A stretch of DNA of 35,246 bases, from contig NW_008705581.1 in the NCBI RefSeq assembly GCF_000186865.1, forward strand, positions 354,865 through 390,110, read 5' to 3'. The notes under the pieces were generated by a model. That model searched no databases. It was given only the letters and a program-made list of their open reading frames with translations, and was not told the DNA's origin. A program made the position numbers and the translations under genes. This document shows, in pieces, positions 26,601-31,543 of the stretch. The DNA is from Aureococcus anophagefferens (lineage: Eukaryota; Sar; Pelagophyceae; Pelagomonadales; Pelagomonadaceae). The stretch's first letter is position 1; the number at the start of each line of letters is the position of its first letter.

Positions 26601-28438
26601 CCCTGGAGGAAGGTGCACTTCTTCCCGATCTGCTCCGGGCCGTAGCCCGTCTGGTTCCGGAACCCGGGCTCGTTGATGGCCACCAGCGGGATCCCGGGCA
26701 CCCGCATGTCCGACACGACGACGCCGACGTCCTCGAGCGACGACGCGACCCCCGAGAACATGTCCAGCCAGTACCGCTCGTCGCTCGTCTCCGTCGACAC
26801 GCCGTGGGCGCAAGTATGAATGACCTGCGTCTCATGTATTTGCTCTTGTCGGCGCACGTGCTCGACGATGGAGCGGCCCGTCTCGGAGCGGAGGACGCGC
26901 GGGAGGAGGTCCGCGGCGAGGAACTTGGTCGACACGTCGAGGCCCCAGGCGACCTCCTTGCGGATCGGCTCCCAGGCCGTCTCGTCGATGTCGCCGATGA
27001 CGATCTCCGTCCGCGTGCAGTAGAAGATCGGGTTGTGCCGCATGCGGAGATGGAGCTTGCGCAGCTGCTTCTTCGACGCCTTGCTCTCGAGGTCGTCCCG
27101 CAGGACGTCGGCCGCCTCCCGAGCGAACTGGACGTGCGTCTGCGTGAGGGGCGAGCCGTGCTCGGCCGCGAAGTCCGCGAGCATCTTCCCCATCGCCGCG
27201 TCCTGCACGAGTCCTCGCACAGTCGCCACGGCGGACGCGAGCCACCGGATCCGCGTGAGGGCAAAGATTGAAGCTGCCCACTCCGACTCGTCTTTCCTTC
27301 CATGTCTTCGCTCTTCCTTTTCAGCAACAAGAGCTCCATTGGCGCCGCCGTCGGTCCGGGCGGCGAGGCGGCCGCGATCGCGCGCGACCTTGGCGCTGCG
27401 GAGGTTGAGCTTCTTCGGGAGCATCTGGAGGAGCTTGTTGAGCTGCTGGAGCTTGGCCGGGCTGTTGTCCTTCTCGACCTCGAACTGGACGCCGATCGTG
27501 TACCGGTAGACGTCGTCCGCGTCGTAGACGGGCCGCATGGAGAGGAGGTTCTTGAACTTGTCGCCCGACTTGCGGTAGTTCGTGAGGAGCACGTGGCAGT
27601 CCTCGCCCTTGCAGAGCGTCTCCTGGATGACCTGGATGGACTCCGGCTCCGTGTCGGGGCCCTGGAGGAAGCGGCAGTTCCGCCCGACGGCCTCCTCGCG
27701 CGGGTACTCGGTCACGCGGCAGAACTCGGGGTTCACGTAGACCATCGGCGCGCCGGGGATCGTCATGTCGCTCACGACGATGCACGCGGGCCAGGTCTCG
27801 GCGAAGGAGATGAACGACGACAGCCACTCGTCGGCGTCCTGGGGCGCCATGGAGCCCATCTTCTCGAGGTTGTCCGCGAGGGCCGCGTCCGTCGCCGACT
27901 TGCCGCCGCTCTTCTTCATGGCCTTCATGGCCTTGGAGCAGAGATCCGTCTTCAGGAACCGGGGGAACGCGTCGAAGGCGAGGCTCTGGAGCGTCCGCTC
28001 GGCCTCCTTCTCCACGGTGCGCCGCACGCTGCCGGACGCGGCGTTGCCCTTCTTCCGCGCGGTCGCCCAGAGGCGCTGCGTCGCCTTCGTGCGCTGCTGC
28101 TGGCCGATGCCGTCGCCGACGTCGGCGAGGTAGAGCTCGTGGAGCTCGTCGGCCTTGTCGTCGGCGTCGCCGGCGTCGTCCAGGGCGCGCATGGCGAGGA
28201 CGCCGACGTAGAAGTCGAGCTCGGCGTCGGCGCGGTCCGCTGCGAGGAAGGCGCGGAACGCGTCGCGGAAGGGCCCCGGGGCCGCGAGCAGCGACCGCAG
28301 CGACGTCAGCGAGTCGGCGAGCCACATCTGGCGGGCCAGGGCCTGCTCCGCGGGCAGCGCCGCGCCCTTCATCGTCCGGCTCTTCTTCACCCGGGGGGCA
28401 GCCCCGGCGTCCCGCGCCGGGGACCGCGCGGGCCCCAT
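17633..28438 (-). CDS. Giant photoreceptor with eight LOV domains alternating with eight RGS or RGS-like domains, plus coiled-coil tail
   Basis: One open frame of 3601 aa without introns. The start is taken at 28438 because of its perfect Kozak context (GCCGCCATGG); 28615 is an in-frame alternative, and codons further upstream only mirror the antenna gene. The repeated module is RGS then LOV. Photo-adduct cysteines fall at residues 255, 608, 980, 1315, 1707, 2063, 2439 and 2774. Odd LOVs have canonical GRNCRFLQG, NYRKSG, FKNLL and IGVQ. Even LOVs have GKKCTFLQG or GQKCSFLQG. RGS domains before odd LOVs are typical (FRDAFRAFL...DFYV, then AFDAFPRFLKTD; AFKSFLASEYNEQALDFYLE, then VDSFPRFV); those before even LOVs are diverged. 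LOV domains bind FMN and form a blue-light Cys adduct; RGS domains act on G-alpha subunits. Light-controlled G-protein signalling is inferred. After about residue 2870 comes a Pro/Ala/Arg-rich acidic-patched linker, a coiled coil (about 3200-3480) with a CxCx5CxH cluster (3363-3373), and an Asp-rich end. Confidence 0.93.
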   Translation of the reverse strand: MGPARSPARDAGAAPRVKKSRTMKGAALPAEQALARQMWLADSLTSLRSLLAAPGPFRDAFRAFLAADRADAELDFYVGVLAMRALDDAGDADDKADELHELYLADVGDGIGQQQRTKATQRLWATARKKGNAASGSVRRTVEKEAERTLQSLAFDAFPRFLKTDLCSKAMKAMKKSGGKSATDAALADNLEKMGSMAPQDADEWLSSFISFAETWPACIVVSDMTIPGAPMVYVNPEFCRVTEYPREEAVGRNCRFLQGPDTEPESIQVIQETLCKGEDCHVLLTNYRKSGDKFKNLLSMRPVYDADDVYRYTIGVQFEVEKDNSPAKLQQLNKLLQMLPKKLNLRSAKVARDRGRLAARTDGGANGALVAEKEERRHGRKDESEWAASIFALTRIRWLASAVATVRGLVQDAAMGKMLADFAAEHGSPLTQTHVQFAREAADVLRDDLESKASKKQLRKLHLRMRHNPIFYCTRTEIVIGDIDETAWEPIRKEVAWGLDVSTKFLAADLLPRVLRSETGRSIVEHVRRQEQIHETQVIHTCAHGVSTETSDERYWLDMFSGVASSLEDVGVVVSDMRVPGIPLVAINEPGFRNQTGYGPEQIGKKCTFLQGPETEQYLIDEIVDALRECKGLAVKLTNVKKDGSAFQCYLALHPVFGANGEYLYQVGAQVDMTGRPSDVCAQLKTLELLLQLLPSSILCRSEADMQRGVMALSASGDTSALALPSPPPVDAPVDADVRAAVRETVETATGENRDMYGKKLGEKHASALRKLNKSAWLTDADRSMRVLLGREDARAAFKSFLASEYNEQALDFYLEAQKLVKLAPNQQASEAQRLLDTYMGAAPPKKGSRGIGQQDRTKATSTLWDGAKKGSVKSKTDAYVAVQKEAQNTFKMLVVDSFPRFVQSSYAKSLGASLAGPDLAKVRDADEWLSAFTQIAETWPACIVVSDMTIPGAPMVYVNPEFCRVTEYTTAEAVGRNCRFLQGPDTEPESIGVIQRTLGKCEDCHVLLTNYRKSGEKFKNLLSMRPVLDADDVYRFVIGVQFEVIEDDNLPMRLGQLDKLLRMLPKKLPVRGGTRKVEVEETRAVEMTEEHCVASMFATTKLKWLSKPAEAVRGLVSDPESAAALERFAASKSPLGLCAVKFLQDADALSRVKGRRRDKLARKLFMRMWQNPLFYCTTTEIVIGDIDTTDWAPILKDVKQWSARWQDIVGECCLRPFLDSEEGARAVLAFRERERSAPPPEEDEAPLLSTSALGLDARSGTFWLGMVDAMSASMADVGLVVSDMRVPGIPLCLINEGFEATTGYGKDMVGQKCSFLQGAETPTYLIEEIVDALRGGESLVVKLPNYKRDGESFQCLLTLKPVFDAWDKYSYCVGAQVDLTDASVPVDRLVSRLRAMSDVGRVLPEGMGGKRFRTDHTEEVVSSVRDVTVVPLNKSGEKITYLTPSFDSDVAAPATFVEPKHAKKSKHIKGTRLKRSSKQKVLAQQMWLADSLTSLRSLIAAPGPFRDAFRKFLETEQADAELAFYVDVLDMRATDDAAAKEKKAEELHELYLAEVGDGIGQQQRTKATQRLWASAQQKGNSLTGRAVMKAVEKEAERTLSSLAFDAFPRFLKTDFCSKAMQEMRQSGGGKSATDAALADNLEKMGSMAPQDADEWLSSFITFAETWPACIVVSDMTIPGAPMVYVNPEFCRVTEYPREEAVGRNCRFLQGPDTEPESIQVIQETLCKGEDCHVLLTNYRKSGDKFKNLLSMRPVYDADDVYRYTIGVQFEVEKDNSPAKLQQLNKLLQMLPKKLNLRSAKVARDRGLLAARTDGGANGALVSQPSAAIATPKIESSWSATVFALTRIRWLASAEASEDTVRGLVQDAAMGKMLADFAAEHGSPLTQTHVQFAREAADVLRDDLESKASKKQLRKLHLRMRHNPIFYCTRTEIVIGDIDETAWEPIRKEVAWGLDVSTKFLAADLLPRVLRSETGRSIVEHVRHSELKGLETHLHTCAHGVSTETSDERYWLDMFSGVASSLEDVGVVVSDMRVPGIPLVAINEPGFRNQTGYGPEQIGKKCTFLQGPETEQYLIDEIVDALRECKGLAVKLTNVKKDGSAFQCYLALHPVFGANGEYLYQVGAQVDMTGRPSDVCAQLKTLELLLSLLPSSLLCDSSSDYRRVLRLTPNGGDCSGDALPAPPAAAPRAAASPAPPVRTAAGEDRDMYGKKLGKKHADALLKLNESAWLTDADASLRALLSKMEGRAAFTAFLATEYNEQSLDFVLEAQKLSRKKLNEKKQVQEAQVLYDKYLAKNPGNRDGSRGIGQADRTRATGKLWEKTTPQAMKLANAPVAADDLFMHVLNEADDVWRMLIVDSFPRFVASKHAASMGTIAHAALAQVRDTDEWLGAFAQIAETWPACIVVSDMTIPGAPMVYVNPEFCRVTEYTTEEAVGRNCRFLQGPDTEPESIGVIQRTLGKCEDCHVLLTNYRKSGKKFKNLLSMRPVLDADDVYRFVIGVQFEVIEDDNLPMRLGQLDKLLRMLPKKLPVRGGTRKVEVEETRAVEMTEEHCVASMFATTKLKWLSKPAEAVRGLASDPESAAALERFAEQRSPLALCAVKFLQDADALERATGRRRSALARKLFMRMWQNPLFYCTTTEIVIGDIDTTDWAPILKDVKQWSARWQDIVGECCLRPFLDSEEGARAVLAFRERERSAPPPEEDEAPLLSTTAMGLDARSGTFWLGMVDAMSASMADVGLVVSDMRVPGIPLCLINEGFEATTGYGKDMVGQKCSFLQGAETPTYLIEEIVDALRGGESLVVKLPNYKRDGSTFQCLLTLQPVFDAQDTYCYCVGLQVDLTDASAPVDRLVARLRAMSDVGRVLPECVGGARAARAAAPAPAAKAWGTPREASTPERRAGAAPLRVDTARAIVVSTDDEASVKSLGGFDEDPYEDDFAKAPPRKVRIESPARPPPKSAAAAPRKASPPARPPPRSAAAAPRRPATAPARPPAGDESSTDDEPRAHAAGATSPADDDTVDWDDEPLACRPRAPARPRRPSAASVDDDTVDMSRAPRIATLADLQGYGEIGDDGAAKLYPKEDHEQKPRRPPGARPNARPKSAVLARPTKPAAEAAPRPGSAGALRQARPLSATAAAPPPSESSKTASAKGRFGRPRRPSAKNMFQARNTEKLVASPRTKELMETYGATAMDDKLVDGRDDAMKMQRCLEEMIDDELTAFRSVVEEHGALSRCDSETIGTRTSCRSDTLDLNGLKNERLLMQRLGFVEHVYALDERIKFAEDRQKADLERRQKEQRDRRMRMLVATHARRLTQYEADLADERATTIADQGAKALALAEKHRVERDEFVERTLRTATLHDVSATACACPNRYVCRHNRTASYKLRKRNPLVIKYRNAARKLRKSKRPSEAAEFEAKAQALDRREAIAWTKRVQESALRTKLPLLIAQQEKASKTLRLRHEQTLCNMDVRHRNDARNLERVLECERSKAACKMIKIQKQQRSVAVDMDGTQRRSSRAAVDGVGAELPTGAMSANIRAAMLQAQEDAAEGRSVQDDLDDYLDDLGDDDGGARPAPAKKSVAFSGAWSTPAAAGLQNSPPIFTVAAP
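19838..24008 (-). repeat. Internal tandem repeat, unit B (four RGS-LOV modules, LOV5-LOV8)
   Basis: This is the second copy of the four-module block. LOV5 and LOV6 cores are identical in amino acids to LOV1 and LOV2, and LOV7 and LOV8 are nearly identical to LOV3 and LOV4. Linkers and parts of the RGS domains differ. The differences argue against a simple assembly duplication. Confidence 0.92.
24208..28358 (-). repeat. Internal tandem repeat, unit A (four RGS-LOV modules, LOV1-LOV4)
   Basis: Unit A begins near QMWLADSLTSLRSL (Q codon at 28330) and ends with MSDVGRVLPE. It matches unit B at an offset of about 4350-4377 bp, the shift growing through small insertions and deletions. Within the unit, modules 1-2 and 3-4 are an older duplication with about 2175-bp spacing between LOV1 and LOV3. 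Confidence 0.92.
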
Positions 28439-28801
28439 GGCGGCGGCGCCGCCGCTCGTCGAACGCCCGCCGGTCGGCCGGCTCGGGGGCAGCGCTGTCG
28501 GTCCGCAGCGATGCCTCGGAGGCGGGCGATGGAGTTGTTCGACGGGCACGGCAACCGACCGTCGAGGCTTCGATGGGGATCCCGTCCTCATGAAGCTCTG
28601 AGCCGAGGACGTCATCGCTACGGCAACCGACGACCTCAAGGTTTCTGCGTCGGCACATAAAAAAGATGCGGCTTTTTCAAGGGCAGCCTCACGATCCGTG
28701 CGTTTGGGCACCGCCCAAAAAGATACGAGGCGACGTTGCCGAGGATGGCTTCGACACCAAAGGATCGCTTCGTCGAGCAGATCACAGCACATCAACAAAA
28801 T
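28439..28801. promoter_or_regulatory. Shared upstream region of the LOV-RGS gene and the antenna gene
   Basis: The two genes are divergent with at most 363 bp between starts. The antenna-proximal half is AT-richer (GCACATAAAAAAGATGCGGC, CCGCCCAAAAAGATACGAGG). One GACGTCA at 28608-28614 contains, on the minus strand, TGACGT, the core bound by aureochromes, the LOV-bZIP factors of stramenopiles. A single 6-bp match can occur by chance. Confidence 0.5.
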
Positions 28802-29584
28802 ATGGCCTCGAAACTCGCGCTCGCCCTCTGCCTCTCCGGCGCGGCCGCCTACGTGGCGCCCGTGACGCGGTCGTCGTCCAGCGCCCTCAACGGCGGCAAG
28901 GAGGACCTCCTCGCCCTCGCCGACAGCCTCCCGGGCCCGGGCACGTCCTTCTGGGATCCCCTGGGCCTCGCGGACCAGGACTACGCCCTCGGCAACGTCG
29001 ACGCCACGGTGGGCAACGACGCCACGGTGGCCTTCCTGCGCCACGCGGAGATCAAGCACGGCCGCGTCGCCATGGCCGCGTTCCTCGGCTTCATCGCGCA
29101 GTCGACGCCGCTCGTCGCGGGCGAGCACACGTTCGCGCCGTACCGGGGCTACGTGGCCAACGTGTCGCCCCAGGAGCAGTGGGCGAACATCCCCCTCCTG
29201 GGCAAGCTCCAGATCTTCATCGCCATCGGCATGCTCGAGTCCTACGGCGAGGGCGCGGGCGACGACTCCTACGTGCACTACATGAAGGGCGGCGTGCCGG
29301 GCTACTACCCCGAGATCCGCGGCAAGAACAACGGCCAGCTCGTGCTCAACCTCTACGACCCCTTCAACTTCGGCATGCGCGACCGGTCCGCGGAGAAGCG
29401 CGCGCGCGGCCTCAAGTCGGAGATCCTCAACGGCCGCGCGGCCATGTTCGGCATCTTCGGCTTCATCGCCGAGTCCAAGGTCCCGGGCTCCGTGCCCCTC
29501 CTCTCGTCCATCCCGACCTTCCCCCACTCCGACATCAACACCATGATCCCCTTCTCCGGCGACTTCACGCTCCTCCCGCAATAG
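28802..29584 (+). CDS. Fucoxanthin-chlorophyll a/c-type light-harvesting protein
   Basis: The protein has 260 aa. It starts with a signal peptide (MASKLALALCLSGAAA) running into AYVAP, the stramenopile-type cleavage site (consensus like A-F-A-P) of bipartite plastid targeting through the ER. Helix 1 contains AEIKHGRVAMAAFLGF, with Glu83 and the following His/Arg as chlorophyll ligand and salt-bridge residues. Helix 3 contains KSEILNGRAAMFGIFGF (Glu207). An intermediate helix (LGKLQIFIAIGMLESYGE) lies between. This is the normal three-helix LHC plan, and the mature protein sits in the thylakoid membrane. The gene is divergent from the LOV-RGS gene and carries no introner. A frame on the opposite strand of this gene is only the upstream extension of the LOV frame. 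Confidence 0.96.
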   Translation: MASKLALALCLSGAAAYVAPVTRSSSSALNGGKEDLLALADSLPGPGTSFWDPLGLADQDYALGNVDATVGNDATVAFLRHAEIKHGRVAMAAFLGFIAQSTPLVAGEHTFAPYRGYVANVSPQEQWANIPLLGKLQIFIAIGMLESYGEGAGDDSYVHYMKGGVPGYYPEIRGKNNGQLVLNLYDPFNFGMRDRSAEKRARGLKSEILNGRAAMFGIFGFIAESKVPGSVPLLSSIPTFPHSDINTMIPFSGDFTLLPQ

Positions 29585-30166
29585 GCGACGGTCGTCGACG
29601 CGAGGGCCCGCGGCCGCCGCTCCGGCCGGCGCCGTCGACGCGCGACGCGGACCTCGCTCGATGGACGCTCCTACGTAAGGCGCAGCTGGTGTCACTTGCT
29701 CCGGGGCGCGGCTGCGGCCGTGGCGCCGCCGACCGGCGACGACTCGGGCCCGGGGGCTCCGACCGCGCCGCGGTCGACGAGCCGCGGTGGTCGCTCGGCG
29801 GGGACGGTCTCGCCCGTCCCCGGAGACTTGCCATCGACTGCAGTAAGACCGCAGCCGCCCCCGTCGACGTCGTCTCGCGAACCCCCGGCGGAGCGTGGGC
29901 CGGTTGATGAATCAATTGGACGACCCGGCTCGGTGATGTGATTCCGAGTCGCTGAGCTCACACCACAAACCACTCGAATGCTGGCAGCCCAAACCACACA
30001 CCATTGTGGCTGAGAACGCGCGCCGAACGTGCTGCTGCCGTCTCGCGGCCCCCAAACCACACATCAATTGTCGATTTTTGATGCCTCCAAACCACACACC
30101 ATTCGTTTTCAACAGTCTCAAACCACACACCAAACATCAACGATCCGGGCCTTAATTGGGGCAGCT
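29585..30166. other. Intergenic region with an AAACCACAC array
   Basis: The first half is GC-rich and has no recognisable coding signal; it includes the 3' end of the antenna gene. The second half (29940-30166) is AT-richer and carries the repeated AAACCACAC words described separately, directly upstream of the GT10 gene on the same strand. No RNA gene is seen. Confidence 0.5.
29967..30128 (+). repeat. Five directional AAACCAC(A/T)(C) words upstream of the GT10 gene
   Basis: Copies start at 29967 (AAACCACT), 29991, 30054, 30089 and 30120 (AAACCACAC), often extended to CCAAACCACACACCA. They are spaced 24, 63, 35 and 31 bp apart. All lie in one orientation, and the last is about 40 bp before the ATG at 30167. 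A transcription-factor array or a decayed minisatellite would both fit. Confidence 0.6.
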
Positions 30167-31528
30167 ATGGGGCTGCAGCGCGCCGGCGCCGTCGCCGCGG
30201 GCCTGCTCGTCGCGCTGCTCTGCGTGCGCGTCCAGCGCCGGGAGGCGGCGCGCGACGGCCGCGACCTCGCGCGGACGCGCTTCGAGGCGGGCCTCCTCGA
30301 GAAGCAGCTCACCTTCGCCCAGCTCGAGCTCTCGGAGCACCGCGCGCGCCACGAGCGCGACATGCGCCAGGCGGCCATCGAGGCCGCGGCGGAGCTGAGC
30401 GCGCGGAGCTCGGCGCCCGCGGCGCCGGTCGCGCCGGTCGCACCCGCGGCGCCGGCCGCGGCGCCGGCCGCGGCCGCGCGCGCGGCGCCGGCCGCGCCGC
30501 CGCCGCCGCCGCGGCCCGCGAACGGCACGGCGCGGCCGCTGCCCTACCTGCGGGACCCGGCGAGCAGCGCCCCCCGCCGGACCATCCGCGTCGTCGTCTA
30601 CAACAAGATCAAGGGCTACCTCGACTGGCTGCGGCCCGACTTTGTGACGGACGCGCGGAGCAAGTGCTCGACGGAGTGCGTCTTCAGCGAGGGCCGGCGG
30701 GGCCTCGACCGGGCGCACGGCGTCCTCTTCCACGCCAAGACGCACAGCGCCGCGGACTTCCCCGCGAAGAAGCCGAAGAACGCCAAGTACATGCTCGTGA
30801 GCCTCGAGCAGGAGAAGTACGCGCCGCTCCTCCGCAACAAGAACTACGTCCGGCGCTTCGACTACGTCATGACGTACGACCTGGACAGCACGCTGCCCAT
30901 GATCTCCATCCACCCGCACTGGGACGCGCCCCACTACTTCGAGCCGGCCAAGGGGCTGCCCTGGGGCCAGCGCGACGACGCCGTCGCCGCGTTCGTGTCC
31001 AACTGCAAGAACGCGGGCGCGGAGGAGCGGCTGCGCCTCCTGGCCGCGCTGAACCGGTCCTACCCGGTCCACTCCTACGGCAAGTGCCTCCACAACATCG
31101 ACGAGCCGAAGCTCAAAAAGGGCGAGAACCGCGGCGACGCGAAGCGGAAGCTCCTCGCGCGCTACAAGTTCGCGTTGGCCTTCGAGAACGCGATCGTCAA
31201 GGACTACGTGTCGGAGAAGGTCTACGACGCGATCTTAGCCGGCGCGCTGCCGCTCTACCGCGGCGCGGAGCGCGTCGACCGGCTCATGCCCGGAGGCGGC
31301 GCGGTCCTCAAGTTCTCCGACTTCGGCGACGACGTCGCGGAGCTCGCCGCGCGGCTCCGGGTTTTGGCCCGGGACCGGGCCGCCTACGACGCGCACTTCG
31401 CCTGGCGGTCGCCGGGCCGGGACACGCCCGCCGCGCGCGCGGCCTTCCAGAAGACCCTCGACATGACGGCCTACAAGTACACCGCGCTCTGCCGCATCTG
31501 CGCGAAGCTCGACGCGGACCTCGCCTAA
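30167..31528 (+). CDS. GT10-family fucosyltransferase (alpha-1,3-type), type II membrane protein
   Basis: The protein has 453 aa. An N-terminal signal anchor (AGAVAAGLLVALLCVRV) is followed by a coiled stem (about 20-85) and an Ala/Pro-rich linker. The catalytic domain has SLEQEKYAPLL, RFDYVMTYDLDSTLP, the FVSNCKNAGAEERLRLLAAL block from residue 276, HSYGKCLHN, and the diagnostic GT10 motif FALAFENAIVKDYVSEKVYD (FEN at 339-341), then AGALPLYRGA. These are the donor-binding features of alpha-1,3-fucosyltransferases that use GDP-fucose in the Golgi. The frame is open further upstream but only through the promoter repeats. The stop is 15 bp from that of the convergent gene. Confidence 0.92.
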   Translation: MGLQRAGAVAAGLLVALLCVRVQRREAARDGRDLARTRFEAGLLEKQLTFAQLELSEHRARHERDMRQAAIEAAAELSARSSAPAAPVAPVAPAAPAAAPAAAARAAPAAPPPPPRPANGTARPLPYLRDPASSAPRRTIRVVVYNKIKGYLDWLRPDFVTDARSKCSTECVFSEGRRGLDRAHGVLFHAKTHSAADFPAKKPKNAKYMLVSLEQEKYAPLLRNKNYVRRFDYVMTYDLDSTLPMISIHPHWDAPHYFEPAKGLPWGQRDDAVAAFVSNCKNAGAEERLRLLAALNRSYPVHSYGKCLHNIDEPKLKKGENRGDAKRKLLARYKFALAFENAIVKDYVSEKVYDAILAGALPLYRGAERVDRLMPGGGAVLKFSDFGDDVAELAARLRVLARDRAAYDAHFAWRSPGRDTPAARAAFQKTLDMTAYKYTALCRICAKLDADLA

Positions 31529-31543
31529 GTTGCTTAGCGCGTC

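Noticed and set aside
20783..27271. A 2162-codon open frame on the plus strand opposite the LOV-RGS gene
   Set aside because: It is the shadow of a GC-rich repeated gene. The minus strand contains all LOV and RGS motifs; the plus-strand translation is Arg/Val/Leu/His-rich without any domain.
19838..28358. Assembly duplication as the sole cause of the repeated halves
   Set aside because: The halves differ by many substitutions, small indels and distinct linkers, with the offset drifting from about 4350 to 4377 bp, so they are different sequences. Copy number still deserves a long-read check.
28616..29695. N-terminal extension of the LOV-RGS frame to 29695
   Set aside because: It lies antisense to the antenna gene. 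Its composition (Gly/Arg/Val/His repeats) mirrors that gene and shows no RGS or LOV sequence. A good Kozak ATG exists at 28438.
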